In this document: one piece after another, positions 39,689 to 50,700 of the stretch
Position numbering within the stretch: the stretch's first letter is position 1
Layout of the letters: each line of letters opens with the position of its first letter
Assembly: GCA_013398275.1 (NCBI GenBank)
Contig: VZSE01002468.1
Location: 761,029-825,028 of the forward strand
Reading direction: 5' to 3'
Length of the DNA: 64,000 nucleotides
Origin: Promerops cafer
Taxonomy: Eukaryota > Chordata > Aves > Passeriformes > Nectariniidae
Notes under the pieces: generated by a model
Told to the model about the DNA's origin: nothing
Seen by the model: only the letters and a program-made list of their open reading frames with translations
The model's database searches: none
Program-made: the position numbers and the translations under genes

Positions 39689-42600
39689 CTGCAACGAAAA
39701 AAAGGCAGATGGATTCTTATCTAATCTTCTAACTTCAGAAGTTCTTATTTACCTTACTGAGAGGTAAGAAAAGGATGGGGTGCTTAGCATTTCCCTTTTC
39801 TAAGCCTTGTACTGTCTCCTTAGGTGTCAATAATGCTACAGAAATAGGAAACGATACCTCTCATTCACAGCAAAATGATGTAAAACTTTTTTAAAAGCAC
39901 ACAAGAAATTAATACCAAAACATACAGCAGATTCCATTTGTATTCAGGCACAGCCAGCACAGCTTGAGTAAGAAAGCTGTCCTCCAGAAGACAGCTTTGG
40001 GATAGCCAAGACATATAAATTGGGAAAAGCAAAAAATGGCTACAGCAAGAAAGGTCCTAAGACAGCCCAGGAGTGAAGTCTGAAGGCCCCAGCTGACATC
40101 ACTTGACTCCATTGGAGCCCTGTCAGGTTTAACACCTCAGCCATCCCTGGGCAGAGATGCACTACGAGGACAGCTTTTTGTACAGGCTGGTGTGCATTCA
40201 AGCAAAACCTCCCAGATGCAGCATGAGAACAGACCCTTGCTCATAAACACACCTCAGCCAACTATCTGCAGCATGAAAACCATTAGCACTACCAACTCCT
40301 ACACCACAAACTGCTTCAGCCTTGTGAGCAAAGAGGTCCTTACAAAGGACTGAACCTTCATTTATAGTCCCACATTCAGGCCTTAAAAGCCCATTAATAA
40401 TATAGCATAATAAATAAAACAGAAGTCAAGATATACCAAATACGAAGTGATGATGTGTTTAAAAAAGTAGAAAGTATCCCATGAAGTATCTTTTGAGTTA
40501 TTTACCACTACTTACCAGGCTGCCTGTGACAAGACAATTTCTAAGTACTCTATTTTCACTTCACTTTTCTTCACCATAACATCAAATGGCACAAATGGCC
40601 ATGACTATGACATACATGGCAACATATATAAAATCACATGCAAGGAATTCCTCACATTGTCACCCCTGCCAGATTTAGCTCACAGACAACACAAGTGATT
40701 CAAGGGAAGAACAAAGTATTAAAGGTGCTTTTGAAATACCCATTCAGAAGACTATACTTCCAGCTAACATCAAATAAGACTCTGAATTATCTTTATCTAT
40801 AGTATGAGTTTTCTATGCTAGTTTAGGACATGAGTAACCATTTCTTAAGCAAAAGGCTCCTTCCACTGAAGAAAACCCCCCTCATCCTAATTTCCATTGT
40901 TTTCATCATTGCTATGCAATTTTTACCTGTGAACTGATATATTAAATTGTAAAACTCTGCCAATCTTAATTTTCACTTCCATTACATGTTTCACACACTG
41001 TATATATATCTCCCCAGTATTCAAGCCTATCAAATAAAGCAAAAAGTGACAGCAGAAGAAAGGAACTGGGTGAGTGTCCTATTTTTTTCATCACTATCAT
41101 AAAACCTCCAATAGGCCTTTTCACAAACACAATTACACAACTTTTGTCCACTCCCCACACTGTGATCCCTCTGACATCACCAACTCCGTAAGTAACCAAG
41201 CACTCACTAAGACCCACTTCCATCAGCTAAGACTTCTCAAAAATCTGTTATGATTTATCACAGTAGTCTGCTTGGATTTTTTTCTTATGATAAACAGTGT
41301 CCTTTCAAAAAAGTGTAGCATTACCCACCGAAGCTTTACTTCTCTTCCACCCCTACCCGCTGCTGCCACTGAGGAGGGATGTTCCCCTTAAGGGTTATGG
41401 CCAGTACAACTGCAAAGCAATTAGGCTGTGGAATGTGAAGCTTCACAGCAAGTAAATTAGGATCATCCTGTCTTTTCTGCCTGTTGGATAAGAAAAACAC
41501 CACCTTTGTGTTTTTCTTTTAGAACACTTCTCTGCTTGAGCTTTTCTTTTCCTCTAACTTAGGGCCAAATTGTATTCACAGTGCTCAAATTGAAATTAAC
41601 TGAACAACATTTGTCGACTGCTGGTGTGCAGGCTGAGAATAGCTCACAGCAAACAATGCCTGGATGTCCAGCTACAGCTTCCCTTTAAGGAAATTCAATT
41701 AAAACACAGCTATCACACCACGAATTAACCATGAAAAAAGTACTTCTAGAGTCAGCCAGCTTTCTCTTGCATGCCAGAGACACAGTGATTTATCTCACCA
41801 AAGGAGAGCTTTATAGAGCTCTACATGGAAGGTGAAAGTGTTAGCAATAAATGATGCCCCACCAAGAGCTAGCCATGCAGTATTTTGGAACCTCTAAGTC
41901 AGACCAAATCTAAATACTGTCACAGGATATTGTCTCTAAAGATCAGCATCATTCTGTTGGTATTTTTTTAGTCTTTCAGTAACTTAAAGATAAATCTTGG
42001 TTTTGACTGTATCTGTCAGTAACATACTGACACTATAAAACAATGTCAATGCAGAAGCTGGAGGGAAGCCTTGATTTATTCAAATTGATTAAATCTTATT
42101 CAGAGTTAAAGCACAATAAAGAATAAATGTAAAGATCAATTTTAAATAAAACCTGGCATCCCAGGAGAGTTAAAAAGTCAAAATTTTAAAGGCAAAAGCT
42201 TGTTAAGTGCTGATATGAAGAGAAGACAACTTTCTCTCCTCAACAATCCACTTTGCCTAAAACTTCCTTGCAGAAAAACTTGGTGATGCAACTTGCAGGG
42301 CCACAGTGACCTTCAGACATTAGTTGAAATAAAAAAAAGGAGAAAAGTGCTTTTAAATAAGGACATCTCACTCTGGACACCTCATCTGAGAGCTGATGGA
42401 AAGCACTTTCTCTGCACTGATAAGACAGCTGCAGATTTCCACAGACACTTCCAAAACAGGTTTAAAGTACAATTTCCTGAGTAATGCACTCAAACAGCTC
42501 AAACAGAGACCTAAACTGTGCCAATAAATAAAACCAACTCTAAGAGTTTTCAGCAACAGTCAAGAGATTTAATAGTATTTCTTAGTGTCAATCACTAGAA

Positions 42601-42892
42601 AATAATATTTTTCATCTAGTGGGACTAGCAGTTTTAACACAATTTCTTCTACTCTGCTGGAGATTTTGAGTGATTTTGAGTGCATCCTCAGGTAACAAGA
42701 GGGTATCTTGACTGTGATACTGTTTTCTTCCAGGTGGGGATATATGAAAACACAAGCATTCTGAAAACACCAGAAACCATTCTTTCCTGGTACCCTCCAC
42801 TTCAAAAAGTGGATTAACACACTTTAAGTTCTAAATCCTGCAGAAGACAGTCTTTGGTTGAAACAAACAACTGGCTAGTGCCACCCCTGAGG

Positions 42893-42923
42893 AAAAAAAA
42901 AAAACCGGGTTGGGCCCCCCCCG

Positions 42924-42952
<29 letters not shown>
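42893..42952. repeat. Homopolymer block: A12, GC-rich core, A29
   Basis: A run of 12 A is followed by an 18-nt core ccgggttgggcccccccc (including C8), a G, and a run of 29 A. The abrupt GC core between A runs is unlike anything nearby. It could be an expanded low-complexity tract or an assembly or base-calling error. Confidence 0.85.
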
Positions 42953-42956
<4 letters not shown>

Positions 42957-45900
42957 AGTGCATACCACTGCCAGATCTCACCAGGCCAAGCTGATGTCTG
43001 GTCCATGAAGAATCCAAGGCTTTTAATCCCTAAACTGCAAATTCTTACCATCTTTCACCAGGCAAAAAAGACACTGATTCAGCTCACAAAATTAAAACCC
43101 AGGGGACTTTACCAATGCATCCTTTAGCAATGATTTCACCTTCCCCTGAAACAGTAAGTCAAACCTGAATTAATTACATGTGCAAAGAAATATGATAACA
43201 CCTTTTAACAAGGTTTTAATGGACATGCATCTGTTTTATAATAATGTCCAAACTGACCTTAATAATTTATGAACATAAAGGAACATTTTCAGGGGAAAAA
43301 AAAATACAACGGCCAAGATACTCAGCTATGCCAGTAAGCACCTACAGCATCAATAATAAGGCACACTGGACAGCATCATATTCAGAAACAGCCAAAAGAA
43401 GAATTTCCAAATTTAAACATGGATTTTATTAAAAGAGACAGTTGGTGGGAAATTGTTCTGGGTAATCACATTAATACAATTCAGTATTATGGGTACAGGA
43501 GGAAAGCAGACCTGTCCATGTTAACACAGTAGGACAGCAAACCTAAATACACATCTGTTGGGTTTTTAAAGTTGCTGTAATTGAAATAATTAATATTGAT
43601 GTGTCTATAAAAGGCAACGCTGGAAAAACAGACTTACAGTTACACAACACAATCAGATATGCTGGGTGAAGAAAATCAGGGTACCTTCTGCAAGATTGTA
43701 CCTAAGGTTGAGTAAAATGTATGAATGAGGCCTTCAGCATAACCAGAAATGCCAGAAAGGGATGTCAGGGGGAGAACAAGGGACTGCAAAAAAACTCTTC
43801 GGTATGATGGGATCAAAGACCCCACAGAAGCCAGAAACTGAACTGAGCAAACACCTTCACTTTCAGGACTTCTCTGATGCAACACCCAAACAACTGAACT
43901 CTTCTTCTCCACATACAACAATTTCAAGAGTTTTCAATGTCAATGATCTCTAACAGGAATTGTGCTAATGAAGTCAGATCTGTTTTTCTTCCTGCTTTTC
44001 CTGACTGAAGTAGGAAAAGACAAAAAGCGCTAGAAGGGTGATAACCTAGACACCACAATGTAGATGAAAATAGTACTAGAAAATATGAAAACCTACATCA
44101 GCCAGTGAATTAATATGAATTTTTATCCAATACTGCAAATGTAGATCATCCTGTTTCAACATGTAACTTTTGAGACTTACATTAATTTTACCCAGAAAAT
44201 TCAATGGTCTCACTATTCATATATTTGACAGAGGGTCTTTAAAAGCAGGACCTTAAAAAAGGAAGCAGACTGCTCTTCAGACTCATACGGATACACAAAG
44301 CTTTTGTAACACCCCAGATCTCTTTTGGAGGAAAACTTGGGAGTTGAAGGTTTGGCTGTGAACCTAGGCTATCAGACACACCATTAACACTTGCACAGGT
44401 GCTTCCTATTTTTCCCCACATTTATTTAGTTTGTGCTCTTTTCCACTAAATCTTTGAAACCAGCTTTTGCTGATTTGCTTGGAAAATGTTTCTGCAAGCT
44501 TCTGACACAAGATTTTTAGGAAAGGGGGTAAAAGGTTACTTGCTTACACCACTGACATAGTTTCTTCAGGTAAAATCAAAATCAGGTTATAATAAGAGAA
44601 TCCCCTCACCCGTAACTGTGGCAGGTACAACAGGCTTACTGGAGCCAGTGCATGCCATATCCTGCTCCAGCTGTCACTTGCAAACACCAGATACCAGTTT
44701 TGTAGTCTCTCACTCTAACCAGATTTAAAATTCTGCTTTTCAGAAGATGATGAGGTTAAGCTAAGAGAAGAAATCCTGAATATTCCTGAGAACAGGAAGG
44801 GAAGGCATGAATTTCAGAACTACAGTGGGAGAACATGCCGTCAAGATTTTCAGTGTCTGTAACCTCAAACACTGCTCATCTTTTCCAGAAAAGGGGACAG
44901 AATCTTCCACTTTCAAGTCTTGTTTTTGCTTGCATTTCTCTGTAGTGAGTCCAGAACTGCCTTTATCCCACATCAGTTGCAAAATAAAGCCTTCTGACAT
45001 TTTATCAAGAGCTTACTGAGTTTCATTCCCTGGAGAGTTAATGAACACTGCTGCTCAGCCTTCTTCCTGCACTACATCTTGATGAGAAATAAGTGTATTT
45101 TCCTTGTAAGACCTGCCTTGAAGTATAAGGGCAGAAAAGAAGCATCTGCTTTCACTGAAATCCCCTCTTCTTGTTGGCTTTCCATAAACTGAAACCGGGA
45201 GGCAACAGGTATCAAAGGGTTTTTCTTCACTCAGGATGAGAAGTTGTACTGCAGCTGCACACAGAAAGGCTGAGGGGCCTGGCTGAAATGAGGCCGTTTT
45301 CACCTAATTTCACAAGTAAAAACACGTGGAGCCAGATATAATAAGGCCTCAAGGTTTGGCCACACCAGGCAGAAACTGAACAATGCAGGCTCAGGATGTA
45401 ATTCTCAATCACTTTCATAACCCTAACCCAGCATTAACAATGGCAAGGTATCAGGAAATTAAAGGACCACCTGTGTGCATATACACAAATGGGTGAAATT
45501 TCCTGTTGCAGCTTAAGTCAAATTACACCTTCCCTCCCCTAAGGAAGTCTTTATTTTCCTTCCTTGCCTTTAGCCACAAGCCCCACCCTTTTGTCCTAAT
45601 TCTGGCAGTTCACTGTGAATTAAGTTGATAAAAAGTGAAAAACTAACATACCAAAATAAAAAAGTGGGACATTTCAGGGAGGGCAAAGGGGAAAAGTTCA
45701 AGAATTGAAATATTTATGTTACCAGACTAGAGCCAACACAAAACAGAGAAAAGAACGCATGGCTAGGGATGCAGATAAGTGGGGAGCTTTCCCCACATGG
45801 TGTCAAAATTGACCTAACTGTAATGTGAGGCCATTAGAAAATTTTAATGATGGATACCAGAACCTCTTACAATTTACACTCTGATCTGAACCTACCAGGA

Positions 45901-46893
45901 GAATACGTGTTATTTTGGAGACATGTGAGCATCGGCCCTCACATAATGTAGTTGTACGGTTTTGGGGGTTTCTTTAAAGAGAAGTAAGATAATTTCTCTC
46001 ACATATCAAGCCTAGGAAGTCAGGATTACACCGAGGCACAGTGGGCTTTACCCGAGCATTCCTTTCTACATTTCTGACAGGAAAAAAGCAATAATTGCTT
46101 TTCACATTATGGATTCAAAAAGACCTGAAACACCACACTTTTCATCATGATAGATGACGTGAGCAATATTGCCTTTTGGAAATTCCAGAAAGACAACGAA
46201 AAATTATGGAAGTATTGGGTTCAGCACAGTTTTAGTGCATCAGAGTGCAAGCAAATGGGTATATACCGTGGACATTAGCAGTAAAGAAACAAAGAAACTA
46301 AGTAACAAAACACAAGATTAGCTTTAATTAACATCGTTTCTTGTTTAGAAGAATCCCCATAAGCATCCTGGGAGAAAAGGAGCTGTATGTCACAGGAAGT
46401 GGAAGGCAGGAATGCAATTCCCATCAAGCCTCATTCCAGCCCAAAGGCATGTGCTTCTCTCCCAGACACATGGCTCTGCCCTCACAACACCATCCCGTGC
46501 ACCGAACTGATAGCTTCAAGTAGAAAAATACTTTTTTTTTCCCTTTTTGCTATGTTTTTCAACAGTTTAGTGAGCTGCTGGCAAACTCTGATGAGCAACA
46601 GAACCAGTACATAAGAGAGGATATCACTGCACTAGAAAAGATGAAAGAAAAAACTCCACCTTTTGTGGATGAAAATATCAAGCTACCTAGACTTCAAGAA
46701 AATGCACCTTAGCTGTGCAGGGCTGAACACCCTTTTCAGAATGCTCATCTTCCTTGTTCATTCTGAGCTGCTTGGAAAGCACAAGCATAACAGCTGGACC
46801 CATTTAACAACAGCTCGGTGCCACTATGAGATGCGATGTTTGCCCACTTCTCAGGGAACCAGCACGCTCCTGAGGCCAGAAAAAATGTAATAC

Positions 46894-46964
46894 ACAAAAA
46901 AACCAAACAAACAAAAAAACCCCCACAAGACAACCAAAAAGAAGGAAAAAAACCCAAACAAACC
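46894..46964. repeat. A-rich AAAC/AACCCC simple repeat
   Basis: A low-complexity tract of A runs broken by CC, CCCC or AAAC units, like the one at 1451-1548. No transposon body is recognisable beside it. Confidence 0.75.
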
Positions 46965-47271
46965 TCACCCTGGTGACCTGGAAATCTGAATGGTTACACC
47001 GCTAGCTGGCTCAAACCTGGCAAACAGGAATGAGCTCGCTTTGCCAGTCAGCTACTCCTCAGATGCCCATAACCCTGCATTTCCCCTCAGATCACAAACG
47101 ACCCAGAGCTCCCGGATTATAATGGCAGACTAAGCTTTAACCCCAGTCAGAGGGGAGAATCCCTACGCCGTCTGCACAGCTTCCCATTCCCTGCCCACTT
47201 TTACGTGTTGAGGTTTAAACATCGAACTGTGTAGGTTTCTGTAGGACAAGAGGAGGTCAGCGGTACCTCTT

Positions 47272-47288
47272 AAAAAAAAAAAAAAAAA
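47272..47288. repeat. A17 homopolymer
   Basis: Seventeen consecutive A on the plus strand, about 50 bp left of the CpG island. As a T run on the GTF2E1 sense strand it lies just downstream of that gene's presumed start region. Confidence 0.9.
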
Positions 47289-47474
47289 GGACTAAACAAA
47301 ACAAAGAAGAAGCCTCAACAAACACCGCAGGAGGAACGGCAGATGGTGGGAAGGAGCCAAGGCGAGGAAGGGGCCCAGACGGGCACAACGTGCGGGGAGC
47401 ACGGGCCCCGCGGGCCGNCCCTCCCTGCCCGCGCCCCGCGCGCCGCCCGGCGGGGCGAGCGACAGCGTAGCGAG

Positions 47475-47479
47475 CCAAT
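47475..47479 (+). promoter_or_regulatory. CCAAT box 1 (gagCCAATcgc)
   Basis: A CCAAT pentamer inside the CpG island, consistent with an NF-Y site. Binding is inferred. Confidence 0.6.
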
Positions 47480-47568
47480 CGCCGGCTCGTACAGGACCGC
47501 GCCTTCCCGCCCTCTCCGGGGCTAAACCAGTCAGAAGTGAGAACCGCGCCGGCCGCTCTGGCAGGCAG

Positions 47569-47573
47569 CCAAT
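47569..47573 (+). promoter_or_regulatory. CCAAT box 2 (gcagCCAATagg)
   Basis: The second CCAAT pentamer, with the purine-rich flank typical of NF-Y sites, about 86 bp upstream of the RABL3 ATG. Confidence 0.65.
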
Positions 47574-47606
47574 AGGCTGAGAGAAGCAGCAAGAACACGC
47601 GCAGCG

Positions 47607-47611
47607 ATTGG
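47607..47611 (-). promoter_or_regulatory. Inverted CCAAT box 3 (gcgATTGGcgg)
   Basis: A CCAAT on the minus strand, about 44 bp upstream of the RABL3 ATG and 38 bp from box 2. Paired CCAAT boxes in opposite directions suit a two-way promoter. Confidence 0.65.
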
Positions 47612-47651
47612 CGGGCGCCCCGGAGGCCGGGCGCTGTTGCTAAGCGGGGTA

Positions 47652-47662
47652 AAGATGGCGGC
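47652..47662 (+). promoter_or_regulatory. YY1/TISU-type element around the RABL3 start codon (AAGATGGCGGC)
   Basis: AAGATGGCGGC is the core YY1 motif found just downstream of many CpG-island start sites. With the preceding A it matches the TISU consensus SAASATGGCGGC at 11 of 12 positions; the first S is A here. Known TISU genes have very short 5' UTRs and start translation without long scanning. If it works here, the RABL3 5' UTR should be only some 5-30 nt. Confidence 0.7.
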
Positions 47663-47700
47663 TCTGGACAGGGTCAAGGTGCTGGTGCTGGGCGACTCCG
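47655..47700 (+). CDS. RABL3: RABL3 exon 1 (coding part)
   Basis: It encodes [15 protein letters not shown] and the first base of G16. Donor gtgagt. The exon is inside the CpG island, and the next intron is only 184 bp. Confidence 0.95.
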
Positions 47701-50700
47701 GTGAGTCCGTGTTCCCAGGCAGTGTGTCTTGGGGCCGCTTCTTGGGGAGCTGCTCCTCGCCTCCCTCCCCGTTACCCGCTGAGGGGCCGGGACCGCCCGC
47801 GTTCACTCAGTGCTGCTCCCGGCCTCGCCACCTGTAACCCTGGCACCGCCTCCCAAGAGTTGTTCTCTGTCTGTGCACTTGCAGGTGTCGGAAAATCGTC
47901 GCTCGTTCACCTCTTGTGCCACAACCAGGTGCTGGGAAACCCGTCCTGGACAGTGGGCTGCTCCGTGGATGTGCGAGTAGGTGACGTGCACGGCCTCTTG
48001 GTAGCCCTGAGCCTGACGTGCGAGGGAAGGGCCTTGACTTTTTATTTTAACTACTTACCGCCCCAGAAAGAGGTGTACTTTGATTATGTGTTTTGCTGAG
48101 GGCTTAGTCTTCTGATGCAAGTAGCGTCAAATGTGACTCAAGCACTTGTGTAAGCAAGTTTTGACCTTCCAAGGTTGCCACAATCAGACAAGACATTTGT
48201 CACTCGTGGCTCCACTCCCTGCTGCAGTGGCCACTGGCATGTTACAAGTCACGGGATGGCCAGTTCCTTGAGAAACAGGCAAGGGACAGCCAAGTTGTCA
48301 GCCAAACACAGTGGGGAAAAACAGTTTGCGCGTTTAGGTTGTGGGAACGCGGGAGAGCTCTGAGTAATATTCATGTGTTAGAAAAACAAAATTTAGGGCC
48401 TGACATGCTTCAGTGCTCTTAGATCTGGGTGAGGAGATCAACAGGAGAAATTTATTGTTGAGACCTGGACACCAGGAATGCAGAATTTATAAACCACAAA
48501 GGCATGTTACAGAAAGCAGAGCTGAAGAAGAAACTAACAAAGACAATAACAAAGACAATTATAAGACTCTCCCCACCATGAAAAAGATAATAAAAAGGCT
48601 GAAAATTTGGGCTAGTTAGCATGAGAAGTGAGAAAAGAATAACCAGTAGAAGATTGAATACTAATTAATGAAGAGAACTTAATTTGTAAGCCAGTAAGCA
48701 CTAATTCCTTTGTTTGCCAAAACTATAAACAGTTGTAAGTTTTGGTGACTGATGTACACATTTGGTGAAGTGCTACTCATGTACCTCAGTGCTGAATAAA
48801 TTAGTGTTGATTTTCTAACCTAATGGGGTTAGAGAGTTTATTTCCTGGTTTTTGGTGACAGTTGGGACCATGGGGTTGCTTCTCCTCCTGACTACTTGCT
48901 GCAGGACGTGCTGTGGAAAGAATGAGGATGTTCATCCAGCAGTTCTTTGGTGTAGCCTACAGCCCTCATGGGACATTGATTAATGCTTTTTTCCTTCATC
49001 ACTCTTTGCTGCATTCTCCTTGAAATGCATTGCCCTAAGTTAAGAATGTATTTCCAAAATCTGAGGAGAGGAACATGGCAATCTTGTTCGATTGTGGAGT
49101 AAAACTACTCAGCAGATCTGGGGGCAGAAGTTGTTGATTAATTCAGTTGAGATGTCAGAATTTGGGTAGGAAGAAGATGTGGTCAGTTGGAATCCAGGTC
49201 TGTCACCTGTGTTAATATTCTTGCAGTGCTGCCATGTGGGTTTTAACAACTGTAAGAAGTCAAAACCTTAATTTTTCCATTTGCTTTAGCAAAATGCTGT
49301 GTCCGAGCACATCATGAGATGTTGGATTTGTTAATACTGAGATGCAAAGGATGCTCCCTGTTTGCTCACCAGGCTCCCTCTCACATGAGATGGTGATCTC
49401 CATCTCTGTGGTGTCTAATGGCTGCTGCTTGACTCATTCCATCTCTCTTCCACTTGAGAGGTTTGAAATAGCATCAGCATGAGAATTTCCAGTTTCTATC
49501 CAAGTGCAATAATCATTCCAGCTGAAAGTGTAAGTGTCACATGGATTAACTCCTGTGGCATGGTGCTGTGGTTATGTAGATGTGAATTTTTCATCAGATC
49601 CATGACTACAAAGAAGGAACTCCAGAAGAGAAGACCTATTACATTGAGCTGTGGGATGTTGGAGGTTCCGTGGGCAGTGCCACCAGTGTGAAAAGCACTC
49701 GAGCAGTGTTCTATAATTTGCTGAATGGTAAGTTTGCTTGGTGTAAATACGGTTTTACTACTGTTTCTGTTAGGAGCTGTCCCGTGGTTTTGGGGCAGAG
49801 TTCCAGGCAGCCTGGCTGAGTGCTACATTGTTCTCCTTTCTGATTTGTACAGGAACAAACCTGATACCATTTGTAGGCAGAATTTTATGGATTTGGTTGT
49901 GAATGGCAGATATTTCAGGCAAACCTGTGCAGATGAGCTCTCTCAGCCTTTCCCTTCAGTCTTGTGCAGCTGGCACAGCAGGGAGGCTTTGAAGGTGCAG
50001 TGGTTGCCTTCACCTTTCTGGGTCTGATATACTGCAGAAATATGATTTATATTTTTTAAAGATTTTTTTTTATTATTTATATTTTCTTGTCTGTTCAGTT
50101 GTAAAACCTACAGCAAAAGAAAGAGATTTTTTCAATTTTTATGAACTTTGATAGTTACATCCTACCCTGGCAAATTTGAACTGTCTCCCATAAAATTGCC
50201 ATATGCTGATAGCCATCTTGCCTCTGCTCATTTAGCTTACCAACTTATTTTTAAGAGTTTAATTTTGCAACTTGCTGCATATGTAGAAAGTAGTATTTTG
50301 TGCCTTCCACTGCAATATTGTCTTAAAGGCCTAGTAGTTCATCTGTGTCTCTAACAAGAGCAAATAAGAGATTATAAACATAACAGTGCAGTATTTCAAT
50401 TGTTACTTTTTGTCGTCCCAGGATAGTTCACTAAAAATAGATGTGTATCAGACTAACAACTGCTTCTGAAAATCTGGCTCAAGTGTTCTGTTTGATTCTC
50501 TTTGCTTATTCCCACTCATTTGAAGGCCTTTCAATAACATGTTAAACCACACAATAAACATTTTTGGTCTGTGATTAACTAGTTATTTCTTCCTCCTTTC
50601 TCAGGGGGAAAACTGTCTTAGGTACCTCTTGCTTATACTGTTAACCAGATTTCTGTGTATAAGACTTGAATTGAGTTGTGCCCTCAAAGCAAGCCTCTTT

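Larger units (their letters stand above)
39689..47339 (-). other. GTF2E1 5' intron and promoter-proximal region (no gene seen)
   Basis: The acceptor at 39690-39689 requires an upstream exon, expected in or beside the CpG island, so most of this span should be the first intron. I could not choose a single donor or the first exon. Contents: a homopolymer/GC anomaly at 42893-42952, an A-rich AAAC tract at 46894-46964 and a 17-A run at 47272-47288 beside the island. No coding exon is recognisable. Confidence 0.65.
47340..47700. promoter_or_regulatory. CpG island, shared bidirectional promoter of GTF2E1 and RABL3
   Basis: About 360 bp of dense CpG with GC boxes (for example ggcggggcg near 47450), in sharp contrast to the AT-rich flanks. 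It lies between the head-to-head genes and extends into RABL3 exon 1. Three CCAAT motifs are present and I see no TATA box at a plausible distance. This is the usual make-up of a housekeeping bidirectional promoter. The start sites themselves cannot be read from the sequence. One ambiguous base (N) is at 47418. Confidence 0.85.

Noticed and set aside
47257..47598. 113-codon open frame on the minus strand across the CpG island
   Set aside because: It contains the ambiguous base, is Arg/Ala/Gly-rich as expected of GC-rich DNA, and matches no family. It is probably promoter and untranslated first-exon sequence.
47635..47645. RFX-like half site (gttgctaagc) upstream of RABL3
   Set aside because: Only one half of an X-box is present, with no second arm, so it is not evidence of ciliary regulation.
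47977..47983. Second GT (gtgacg) 4 nt after the RABL3 exon 2 donor
   Set aside because: Its use would shift the frame, and the first donor gtaggt gives the exact family protein.
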